From NCBI GenBank assembly GCA_012522035.1, contig JAAYLF010000109.1, positions 1 through 22,012 on the forward strand: 22,012 nucleotides of DNA, given 5' to 3'. Positions 7,679-14,358 of this stretch are shown here, piece after piece. Below the pieces are notes generated by a model. It saw only the letters and a program-made list of their open reading frames with translations, ran no database searches and had not been told where the DNA came from. Position 1 is the first letter of the stretch; each line of letters begins with the position of its first letter. A program made the position numbers and the translations under genes. The stretch is from Clostridiaceae bacterium (lineage in GTDB: Bacteria > Bacillota > Clostridia > UBA1212 > DUPL01).

Positions 7679-8042
7679 TTACTTTTTCTGCCCCTTGATT
7701 GCAAGCAAATGTATGGTTACTGCGGTCCCTATGACTGCTATGATTACTCGGACCAATAATTTATCAATAAAAAAACATGGATATAAGTAGAGTGGTCCAC
7801 AGAAAAACCAAGGCAGTAATTCTTGTCTTTTTGCTTATGCCTGATTTTTCTCTGTAGTTTCTAATGAACTCACCGAAATATGGACTGTTTATTAGTTTGT
7901 TGTATCGGGTGGGACTTGATGCGGCAAAGCATGCCGATGCAACCAGCACAAAGGGTGTGGTGGGAAGGACGGGCAAGACAAGCCCAAGTCCTCCAAACCC
8001 GACAAATATACAACCTATTGAAATCAGTATAATTCTTTTCAT
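7679..8042 (-). pseudogene. ybaN: DUF454/YbaN-family inner membrane protein, frameshifted near its C-terminus
   Basis: The uninterrupted reading frame gives 92 residues: a start hydrophobic helix (LISIGCIFVGFGGLGLVLPVLP), TTPFVLVASACFAASSP and a short second segment ending LLISMFFY. DUF454 proteins are about 115-125 residues and end in a membrane helix. That missing end is present in the next frame, as IDKLLVRVIIAVIGTAVTIH and then LLAIKGQKK with a stop at 7679. The switch falls in a T7 run (minus strand, 7769-7775): six Ts would keep the frame open to 7679. A real slip, phase variation or a base-call error are all possible. The gene starts 13 bp after the upstream Gfo/Idh gene; its AGGGA abuts the ATG, so translation may depend on coupling. 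Function unknown in the family. Confidence 0.75.
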
Positions 8043-8055
8043 TCCCTATTCTGTC

Positions 8056-9315
8056 TCAATCCATGTTTATTTTTACAATTTCCTTGTTTTCCATGGCCTT
8101 GTCTGTAGCATAAACACAAAGGTATCCTGCTATGGTATCGTCAATAACCGGTGTGGAAAAGGATGACTCTTCATTCCTCATATACGCATTAAAGTCGGTT
8201 ATGAGGTCTTCATCTCCACCATGATGTGCTTTGAATACATTCTCGTCAGTAAGATCATATTCAATCTCTTCATGTTCTCCTGTTTTGACAATGTATTTTC
8301 GGAGGACCAACTTGTTTTTCTGAAGGCACCCTTCAATCTCTCCATTTGTTCCTTTCACAAACAAATTTCTTACCTCAGGCATTCCGCTTGAAAGAAGTCT
8401 GAAGGTAGCCATGCTTCCATTTTCAAATTCAATCATCACAGCCTGATTGTCCACAATGTTTGCATTGGTTTTGTATGCACACCTGCTTTTTTCCTTGTTG
8501 TTTTTAAGGTTTCTCAGTTCTTCTTCAGCACCGCCTTCCGGGAGTATGCCCCATATTGTTTTTATGCGAACTGAGTTGTATCCTACCGAGTATATGCAAG
8601 TTTCGGAATGTTTGCACTCAAAGCAATTATCCGCAGCACCCTCAGGCGCCTTTTCCGGAACTATGAATCGTCTTCCACCAAAACTTGATACATAAAGAGG
8701 TTTTGTCGAATTGTTGAGCCAGCAAACAAGGTCTATGTCATGGCAGGCTTTTGCCAAAAGAAATGTTGAACCGCATTCGTCCTTGTTTTTCCATTGTCCT
8801 CTGATAAAAGAGAAGTCTGTGAGCAAAACTCCTGGATACTCACATGCATCAATGTGAACAACCTCTCCAATTGCTCCTTCTTCTATCAACGCTTTTGCTT
8901 TTTTATAAAATGGAGTATATCTAAGCACATGACATACTACCAGCTTGCATCCGTTTTCTCTGGCTTTCTCCGCCACCTTCAAAAGGTCGTCCTTGTTGTT
9001 GGCAACAGGCTTCTCAAGGAGCATGTCGTATCCCTGTTCCATAAATGCAACAGCCGTCTCCACATGATAATTGTCCATCGTCGTGTTTATAACACAGTCG
9101 GCAATCTTGCCAAATTTCAATACCTCTTTATAATCTTTAAAACACATGTCTTTTGGGACACCAAATCTTTTCTGCATGAACTCGAGCGCTTCATCCCTGA
9201 AATCCACAGCTGCCACTATTTCATATGGATCTCCCACATCCTCTGCAGCTTTGCAATATGCTGTGCCCCTGTTTCCGCATCCCAGAACAATAGCTTTTAT
9301 TCTTTCTTTCTTCAT
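8056..9315 (-). CDS. Gfo/Idh/MocA-family NAD(P)-dependent oxidoreductase
   Basis: A 419-residue cytosolic enzyme. The Rossmann start is VLGCGNRG (11-17), and the family signature is EKP (101-103) in LLEKPVANN. The HD pair is in ACHDIDLVCW (191-199). An unusual cysteine group, C231-x2-C234-x5-C240 (CFECKHSETC), lies in an insertion of the C-terminal domain and may bind metal. Such enzymes oxidise or reduce sugars and cyclitols, or remove glycosidic groups; the substrate cannot be told. GGAGGG lies six bases before the ATG. It is the second gene of an operon, 29 bp after the GH109-like gene, and precedes ybaN by 13 bp. The pairing with a GH109-like protein suggests the two act on one glycoside. 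Confidence 0.85.
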   Translation of the reverse strand: MKKERIKAIVLGCGNRGTAYCKAAEDVGDPYEIVAAVDFRDEALEFMQKRFGVPKDMCFKDYKEVLKFGKIADCVINTTMDNYHVETAVAFMEQGYDMLLEKPVANNKDDLLKVAEKARENGCKLVVCHVLRYTPFYKKAKALIEEGAIGEVVHIDACEYPGVLLTDFSFIRGQWKNKDECGSTFLLAKACHDIDLVCWLNNSTKPLYVSSFGGRRFIVPEKAPEGAADNCFECKHSETCIYSVGYNSVRIKTIWGILPEGGAEEELRNLKNNKEKSRCAYKTNANIVDNQAVMIEFENGSMATFRLLSSGMPEVRNLFVKGTNGEIEGCLQKNKLVLRKYIVKTGEHEEIEYDLTDENVFKAHHGGDEDLITDFNAYMRNEESSFSTPVIDDTIAGYLCVYATDKAMENKEIVKINMD

Positions 9316-9344
9316 GCATTTCCCTCCAAGCTTTCTTTCAATCT

Positions 9345-10586
9345 CTAATTTATGTTCATTTCAACCACATCTTTCGGTGGTCTTGCTATCCATTTTCCAT
9401 TTGTAAAGTCAGGTATGCTCACCGGCCTTCCCATATATCTGATGGACTCTTCCGACAAGCAGCTTATGCTCATCCATGAGGCTGCGTCATATACATCAAT
9501 AGGCATTTCCTCGTTGTTAAGTGCTGCCTTTACAAATGCTTTGAACACAAAAGCGTCCATACCGCCATGTCCGGAACTCAAATCTTCCTGCGTTGCCTCC
9601 TTCCAGATGGACGGGAGGTATTTGTCTTCAAACTCCACTGCATTGTTAAGTAAACTTTTGTAGGAATCTGGAGTATGCCAAAACTCCTCCTTGTGGATAC
9701 CTTCAATAAATACTGTATTTGTATTCTGTTCGTAAAAACCCTTGGTGCCTCTAACAGTAAAGTCTCTTGCGTAGAACCTGGGCAGTGTGGTGTCGAGCTT
9801 CAGGAGTATCGTCTCTCCGTTTTGACAGGTTATTATTGTATGAACTATGTCTCCCTGTCTGAAATCAACTTCAAGAAGGGCATTGTCAAGAGTTGATCTG
9901 TTGTTTCTTACATATTCCTTCAGTCCTGCTGCTTTTGAAGCTACTGAAACAAGGGATACCATCTTGTTGCCTCTGTTTATGTTAAGCAGCTTTGCTATGG
10001 GACCTAAATCATGAGTTGGATAGTTGTCACAGTTTCTATGTATATAGTTTCTGAGGCGGTAGTGCCTGCTTTCCTTCCCTGTAAGGATTTCATATCTCAA
10101 ATCATGAGCGTAGGCTCCCTGGCAGTGCACTATTTCCCCGAACAGTCCTGCCCTTGCCATGCTGGTGGCCAAAAGCTCCGCCTTGTCATAACAGCAGTTC
10201 TCCATGAACATGATAGGGGTTTTGGTCCTTTCATACGTTCTGACCAGGTTCCAGCAGTCGTCTATGGAATATGCGCCACCTACCTCCATTGCGGTAATCT
10301 TGCCTGCCTCCATGGATGAAGCTGCAATCTCAATGTGAGACTCCCATGCAGTGGATACCACCATCGCATCCACATCACCTCGCATCAAAACTTTTGTATA
10401 ATCTGTTGTTTTAAAAGGTGTTTTTCCTGACGCAGCAAAGACTTCAGCTGCTGCATTTTCTACCCTGTCCTCATATTCATCACATACTGCGGTTACTTCC
10501 ACATCTTCAAGTTTCAAAAGCGTATGTTTTATTAAGTAGAAGCCTCTGTTGCCAAGACCTATAACTCCAATCCTTAACTTGTTCAT
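9345..10586 (-). CDS. GH109-like Gfo/Idh/MocA protein (NAD-dependent glycosidase family)
   Basis: A 413-residue protein. I start it at the ATG at 10586, with GGAGGT seven bases upstream; a longer reading adds seven poorly fitting residues. It has GLGNRG in the Rossmann start (10-15), but instead of EKP it carries EVGGAYSIDDCWNLV (101 on). It also has the GLFGEIVHCQGAYAHDLR block (147-164), and YPTHDLGPIAKLLNINRGN (189-207). These match what I remember of the GH109 alpha-N-acetylgalactosaminidases, which use tightly bound NAD in an oxidation-elimination mechanism, with a Tyr and a His in blocks like these (here Tyr159 and His192). Known members are often exported by a Tat signal, but this one has none, so it should be cytosolic. 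Substrate is inference. First gene of the operon. Confidence 0.8.
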   Translation of the reverse strand: MNKLRIGVIGLGNRGFYLIKHTLLKLEDVEVTAVCDEYEDRVENAAAEVFAASGKTPFKTTDYTKVLMRGDVDAMVVSTAWESHIEIAASSMEAGKITAMEVGGAYSIDDCWNLVRTYERTKTPIMFMENCCYDKAELLATSMARAGLFGEIVHCQGAYAHDLRYEILTGKESRHYRLRNYIHRNCDNYPTHDLGPIAKLLNINRGNKMVSLVSVASKAAGLKEYVRNNRSTLDNALLEVDFRQGDIVHTIITCQNGETILLKLDTTLPRFYARDFTVRGTKGFYEQNTNTVFIEGIHKEEFWHTPDSYKSLLNNAVEFEDKYLPSIWKEATQEDLSSGHGGMDAFVFKAFVKAALNNEEMPIDVYDAASWMSISCLSEESIRYMGRPVSIPDFTNGKWIARPPKDVVEMNIN

Positions 10587-10629
10587 GAACTTAACCTCCG
10601 CAAACATGGTTTATTACACCGTTTAGTCA

Positions 10630-10658
10630 ATTATATATTCTTCAAGTACCAAAAACAA
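10630..10658 (-). promoter_or_regulatory. Promoter of the GH109-like/Gfo-Idh operon
   Basis: On the minus strand TTGTTT (10653-10658) and TATAAT (10630-10635) are separated by 17 bases. The start site would fall near 10622, about 36 bases before the ATG. Confidence 0.65.
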
Positions 10659-10764
10659 TCAATAAAGTATTATGATATAAAACTTTTGTACTGTGTTCTG
10701 TTTTCCGTGCTGGCTGCTCCTGGTTGCTCGGTACAATTATTTATTCCTGGCATAAACTTTATTA

Positions 10765-10793
10765 TTGAATTCTCCAATAAGTCTTGATATAGT
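10765..10793 (+). promoter_or_regulatory. Promoter of the acyltransferase gene
   Basis: TTGAAT and TATAGT are separated by 17 bases, with the start site near 10800. It lies 29 bases downstream of one copy of the TTGCTCGGTACAA motif. Confidence 0.6.
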
Positions 10794-10833
10794 TACTGGG
10801 AGCAATTAGTTATGTTTTAAAGGAGCATCGTTT

Positions 10834-11754
10834 ATGGAGTTGTTTTTAAAGAGATTTATGCAGGAGCAGAATTTCCCGGAGGATGCAGGAGAGTGCTTCC
10901 TCAGTCTGCACAAGTGCATTGAAAAGGATAAAGACCTTAATGATTACGTTTTTTCAACTGTTGATAGATTTTACGGAAGCGGCATTTCTTTAAATGAACT
11001 TGACGGGTTCTTCAAGACTTGCGCACCTCAGGCAGGTACGCATGAGTACACTCTTGCCATGCTGTTCTTCATGTACTGTGCAAAAGTCCTTGAAAAGAAG
11101 TACCTGCAAAAAGGGATTGATAGGAAAATATATCTGGATACCATGAATGACCTAAAATGCAAGCTGATGGAATGCAGGGAGGTTTATGGAATTAACGGCA
11201 CTTTTGTCGCCCACTGGTATCCACAGTTTTTCACACTTGAGAGGTTTGCCCTTGGCAGGCTCCAGTATGAGAGGATCCCTTTTCCCAAAGAGGATTATTC
11301 AAAGAACGGATACACCGTGCAAAAGGGTAGCATCGTCTATAACTGCCATATTCCGTCATCCGGTTCTTTGACGGAAGAGATGTTATTTGAGTCTTACAAA
11401 AAGGCATATGAGTTTTACAAATACGATCTTGGCGGCAATCCCATCGTGATTGTCTGTCACTCATGGCTTCTCTTTCCTGAGAATGTGAACTTTTTCCCAA
11501 AGCATTCCAATATCCTCAAGTTCATTAGTCATTTTGACATTATTGCACACGATACGCATGATTCCTTTAGTGAGGCATGGAGAGTTTTTGGAAGGAATGG
11601 GCTTCTACCTCCAGAAGAGTGGAAGACAGAAACATCCCTGCAAAGAGCTTTTAAACAACATGTACTGAGCAACGGCAAAACCGGCAATGGCTTTGGAGTA
11701 TTGATATTTGACGGGAAAAATATTGTTAATCGAACAGGCTTGAATTCACATTAA
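10834..11754 (+). CDS. DUF5596-type acyltransferase-domain protein
   Basis: A 306-residue cytosolic protein. The start ATG has AGGAG eight bases upstream. The N-terminal part (1-110) is helical. The central and C-terminal parts show the blocks FALGRLQYER (138-147), YNCHIPSSGSLT (169-180), IVCHSWLL (206-213), DTHDSFSEAWRVFG (about 240-253) and TSLQRAFKQH (267-276). These resemble the acyltransferase-like domain (DUF5596), a GNAT-fold family whose substrate is not known to me. The C-terminal TG repeat residues are unremarkable. The T-box promoter for the next gene lies inside the last codons. It is probably transcribed alone from the promoter at 10765. Whether it cooperates with the acyl-CoA synthetase downstream is only suggested by position. 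Confidence 0.7.
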   Translation: MELFLKRFMQEQNFPEDAGECFLSLHKCIEKDKDLNDYVFSTVDRFYGSGISLNELDGFFKTCAPQAGTHEYTLAMLFFMYCAKVLEKKYLQKGIDRKIYLDTMNDLKCKLMECREVYGINGTFVAHWYPQFFTLERFALGRLQYERIPFPKEDYSKNGYTVQKGSIVYNCHIPSSGSLTEEMLFESYKKAYEFYKYDLGGNPIVIVCHSWLLFPENVNFFPKHSNILKFISHFDIIAHDTHDSFSEAWRVFGRNGLLPPEEWKTETSLQRAFKQHVLSNGKTGNGFGVLIFDGKNIVNRTGLNSH

Positions 11755-11768
11755 TCTATTGGTATAAT
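11740..11768 (+). promoter_or_regulatory. Promoter of the T-box-controlled transcript
   Basis: TTGAAT (11740-11745, inside the last codons of the acyltransferase gene) and a perfect TATAAT (11763-11768) are separated by 17 bases. The start site is expected near 11775, which fits the 5' end of the T-box leader. Confidence 0.7.
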
Positions 11769-11774
11769 TGTTGA

Positions 11775-12071
11775 AAATATAATAGGGAAATGCGATGACT
11801 GGAAACAAGTAGGCATGATTTTTCCTTAGAGAGAGCTGGCGGTTGGTGCAAGGCAGCAGGAGAAACATGTCCGAATACATTCCAAGAGCAGTGTACTGAA
11901 CAGCTTTATGCTTAGTAGGCTACAACGCGAGCACGCGTTACAGTGCTAGAGCAATCCTTGCTCGCTGAGGTTGATTTTCGTAAGAAAGTCAACGAATTGA
12001 GGTGGTACCACGGATAATTCCGTCCTCTGACTATTGCATTTAATTATTGCAGAGCCGGAGGACGTTTTTTT
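11775..12071 (+). promoter_or_regulatory. T-box riboswitch leader upstream of an acyl-CoA synthetase
   Basis: The leader has the standard order. Stem I begins with GCGATGACTGGAAACAAGTA (GA motif and AGUA at about 11792-11812), followed by AGAGAGCTGGCGGTTGGTG (11828 on) and the distal CCGAATACATTCCAAGAGC. Next come TGAA (11897-11900) and AGTAGG (11914-11919). Two hairpins follow, including GAGCAATCCTTGCTC. The T-box core, GAGGTGGTACCACGG (11999-12013), lies in an antiterminator closed by GAATT/AATTC. It competes with the terminator at 12021-12071. The bulge reads UGGU, so the matching tRNA should have discriminator A: Leu, Ile, Val, Phe, Lys, Ala or Met are possible, but serine is not. The specifier should lie at about 11901-11914, but I could not fix the triplet; TTT, ATG and CTT all occur there. 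Confidence 0.88.
12021..12071 (+). terminator. T-box-regulated terminator
   Basis: CGTCCTC (12021-12027) pairs with GAGGACG (12058-12064), followed by seven T residues. The 5' arm overlaps the T-box core region, so formation excludes the antiterminator. Confidence 0.85.
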
Positions 12072-12109
12072 AGTTCCTCCGCTAGATATAATCAGAAAGG
12101 TGGATTTGA

Positions 12110-13750
12110 ATGTTAATTACCGATTTCCTTGAAAGAAACGCCAAACTTTACCCTGACAAAATTTGTCTTGTGGAGATTAATCCCGAAAACGAACCCGATC
12201 GTGCGATTACATGGCGGGAATTTAATTTAATTGAAACCACTTCCAGTGAAAAGTACATCAGAGAAATGTCCAGCAAGGAGTTTCACACAAAAGCAAACCG
12301 TTTTGCCAATCTCCTTCTTACAAGAGGCATTCAAAAAGGCGATAAGGTTGCAATTCTGCTTATGAATTGCATTGATTGGCTTCCCATTTACTTTGGTATT
12401 CTTAAAACAGGTGCATTGGCAGTTCCTCTGAATTACAGATATACCGCAGAAGAAATTCAATACTGCTTGGAACTGGCTGAAGTAAAAGCTCTTATCTTTG
12501 GTCCTGAGTTTATTGGCCGTCTGGAACAGGTTTTTAACCATCTCAAAAACGTTAAAACCATGTTTTATGTAGGAGACAATACCCCTACATTTGCTGACAG
12601 TTTTCATAAATATGTAAAATACTGCTCATCTACTGCTCCTGCGGTTGAACTGCACGATGATGACGATGCTGCCATATACTTCTCATCCGGAACCACTGGT
12701 TTTCCAAAAGCGATTCTGCACAGTCACAGGGCTCTGGTTTCCGCATGCGTTACAGAGCAGAACCACCACATGCAGACTCACGATGATGTGTTTTTGTGTA
12801 TCCCGCCTTTGTATCATACAGGTGCAAAGATGCATTGGTTTGGCAGTCTCATGACCGGCGGCAAGGCAGTCCTGCTCAGGGGTGTCAAGCCCGAATGGAT
12901 TTTGCAGGCTGTTTCAGACGAAAAAGTTACTATCGTTTGGCTTCTGGTACCATGGGCACAGGATATACTGGATGCCATTGACAGAGGAGACGTCTGTCTT
13001 GAGGAATACAGACTAAGCCAGTGGAGACTTATGCACATAGGAGCACAACCTGTTCCTCCAAGCCTTATTAAACATTGGCTTAAGCACTTCCCAAATCATC
13101 AGTATGATACGAATTATGGTCTTAGCGAATCCATAGGACCCGGCTGCGTGCATTTAGGTGTTGAGAACATACATAAGGTGGGTGCTATAGGGAAGGCAGG
13201 ATATGGCTGGGAAACCGCTATTGTGGATGAGCATGGCAGACCTGTTGCGCAAGGCGAGGTTGGAGAACTCATTGTAAAAGGACCCGGCATAATGAAATGC
13301 TATTACAAGAATCCTGAGGCAACAAGCAAGGTGCTCAAGGACGGATGGCTCTACACAGGAGACATGGCCATGCAGGACGAAGATGGGTTTATATATCTTG
13401 TGGACAGAAAGAAAGATGTTATTATCTCCGGCGGCGAGAACATCTATCCTGTGCAGATTGAGGATTTTCTCCGCAGTCATCCTGCCATAAAGGATGCTGC
13501 AGTCATTGGCCTGCCTGATAAAAGACTGGGCGAAATAGCTGCCGCTATAATTGAGCTTAAAGAAGGCCACGAATGTACCGAGGAAGAAATTGATGAGTTT
13601 TGTCTGGAACTTCCCCGTTATAAAAGACCGCGCAAAATCATTTTTGATGCGGTACCCAGGAACCCAACAGGAAAGATCGAGAAGCCTGCTCTGAGAAAGA
13701 AATACTGTGTAGACCGCATAGTTGAAAAGCAGATTAAAAATGGAATATAG
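12110..13750 (+). CDS. AMP-forming acyl-CoA synthetase (ANL superfamily)
   Basis: A 546-residue adenylating enzyme. AAGGTGG lies six bases before the ATG. Core motifs: IYFSSGTTGFPKAI (189-202, phosphate-binding), YGLSES (336-341), YTGDM (415-419), VDRKKDVIISGGENIYP (431-447, hinge) and NPTGKIEK (518-525) with the catalytic Lys522. An extra stretch of about 18 residues, NLIETTSSEKYIREMSSKEF (39-58), interrupts the usual region near residue 40. The protein would activate a fatty, aryl or branched acid as acyl-AMP and then acyl-CoA; the exact substrate is not visible. It is the only gene in its transcript, under the T-box leader, and ends at a strong terminator. T-box control suggests it serves amino-acid-related metabolism, for example a branched-chain or aromatic acid. 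Confidence 0.88.
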   Translation: MLITDFLERNAKLYPDKICLVEINPENEPDRAITWREFNLIETTSSEKYIREMSSKEFHTKANRFANLLLTRGIQKGDKVAILLMNCIDWLPIYFGILKTGALAVPLNYRYTAEEIQYCLELAEVKALIFGPEFIGRLEQVFNHLKNVKTMFYVGDNTPTFADSFHKYVKYCSSTAPAVELHDDDDAAIYFSSGTTGFPKAILHSHRALVSACVTEQNHHMQTHDDVFLCIPPLYHTGAKMHWFGSLMTGGKAVLLRGVKPEWILQAVSDEKVTIVWLLVPWAQDILDAIDRGDVCLEEYRLSQWRLMHIGAQPVPPSLIKHWLKHFPNHQYDTNYGLSESIGPGCVHLGVENIHKVGAIGKAGYGWETAIVDEHGRPVAQGEVGELIVKGPGIMKCYYKNPEATSKVLKDGWLYTGDMAMQDEDGFIYLVDRKKDVIISGGENIYPVQIEDFLRSHPAIKDAAVIGLPDKRLGEIAAAIIELKEGHECTEEEIDEFCLELPRYKRPRKIIFDAVPRNPTGKIEKPALRKKYCVDRIVEKQIKNGI

Positions 13751-13757
13751 ATATAAC

Positions 13758-13795
13758 AAAACCTCTGGGTCAACAACCTAGGGGTTTTGGTTTTT
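13758..13795 (+). terminator. Rho-independent terminator after the acyl-CoA synthetase
   Basis: A 12-base-pair stem, AAAACCTCTGGG with CCTAGGGGTTTT (two G-T pairs), has a seven-base loop and is followed by GGTTTTT. It also lies 24 bp from the end of the convergent membrane-protein gene and could act on it, though the T-run on that strand is poor. Confidence 0.8.
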
Positions 13796-13819
13796 GCAGC
13801 TATTCTTTATGTTCGATAA

Positions 13820-14242
13820 TTAGTTTTGATTCTCTGTTTCCTCTTCCTTTGGTACAATCTTGTCGAGGAATGAAATCTTCAGGTCTTTACCGCCAATTGC
13901 ATTTACCGCCAGTATAATGTAAACAACGAGGAATACAAGTGTTACAATACCGTTTAAAATGTTTGCAAAAGTTCCCATTAGAGATGCCAAACGTGCAGCT
14001 TTCGCTATCACAAACAAGCCTTCCAAACCTCCAAAGAAGCCTGAAATCAATGCATTTACAAGATATTTGACAACCACCAACACGATTGTTGTAACAGTGT
14101 ACCTGGTTAGCCATGTGTTCTTCTCTGCGAAAATTGCATATGCGCAAACAAGCAAAACTGCAACTGGTTGACCTAAAGCCGCAAATGCCAGACACAATAC
14201 GGCAACTGCTGTCAAATTGATACCGAATTTTCCTTTCTTCAT
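13820..14242 (-). CDS. Small integral membrane protein, unknown family (140 aa)
   Basis: About four hydrophobic segments: 7-25, 28-38, 46-65 and 98-117, with a short central glycine-rich segment (SGFFGGLEGLF). The C-terminus is hydrophilic and acidic (KISFLDKIVPKEEETENQN), probably cytosolic. AGGAG lies ten bases before the ATG. I do not recognise the family. A sigma-A-like promoter precedes it, with a perfect dyad directly behind. The neighbour upstream on this strand is folC; no functional link is visible. Confidence 0.7.
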   Translation of the reverse strand: MKKGKFGINLTAVAVLCLAFAALGQPVAVLLVCAYAIFAEKNTWLTRYTVTTIVLVVVKYLVNALISGFFGGLEGLFVIAKAARLASLMGTFANILNGIVTLVFLVVYIILAVNAIGGKDLKISFLDKIVPKEEETENQN

Positions 14243-14284
14243 TATAGCTCATCTCCTTGTTAATTGTTTTTGTCTTTCTTACAT

Positions 14285-14312
14285 GTTTTCGAGATAATGC
14301 AGGCTCGAAAAC
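14285..14312. repeat. Perfect 9-bp inverted repeat behind a promoter
   Basis: GTTTTCGAG (14285-14293) and CTCGAAAAC (14304-14312) are separated by ten bases. No T-run follows on either strand, so it is not a terminator. It lies at about +3 to +30 of the promoter for the 140-aa membrane protein, the place of an operator or a 5' stabilising hairpin. Confidence 0.55.
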
Positions 14313-14321
14313 TAAGCATGA

Positions 14322-14350
14322 TATTTATTCTAATATATTGAAAATTACAA
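14322..14350 (-). promoter_or_regulatory. Possible promoter of the 140-aa membrane protein gene
   Basis: On the minus strand TTGTAA (14345-14350) and TAAATA (14322-14327) are 17 bases apart. The start site would fall near 14315, leaving a leader of about 70 bases before the ATG. Confidence 0.45.
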
Positions 14351-14358
14351 ATCAAGAC

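Noticed and set aside
10710..10732. Possible sigma-54 promoter (TGGC...TTGC) near 10710
   Set aside because: The spacing between the two elements is two bases too long, and no sigma-54-type activator gene is nearby.
11901..11914. Firm specifier-codon call for the T-box (TTT, ATG or CTT)
   Set aside because: Folding by eye did not give a single alignment of the specifier loop, so naming an amino acid would be a guess.
12227..12607. 126-codon minus-strand frame inside the acyl-CoA synthetase gene
   Set aside because: It mirrors a well-supported gene and shows no ribosome site or recognisable protein.
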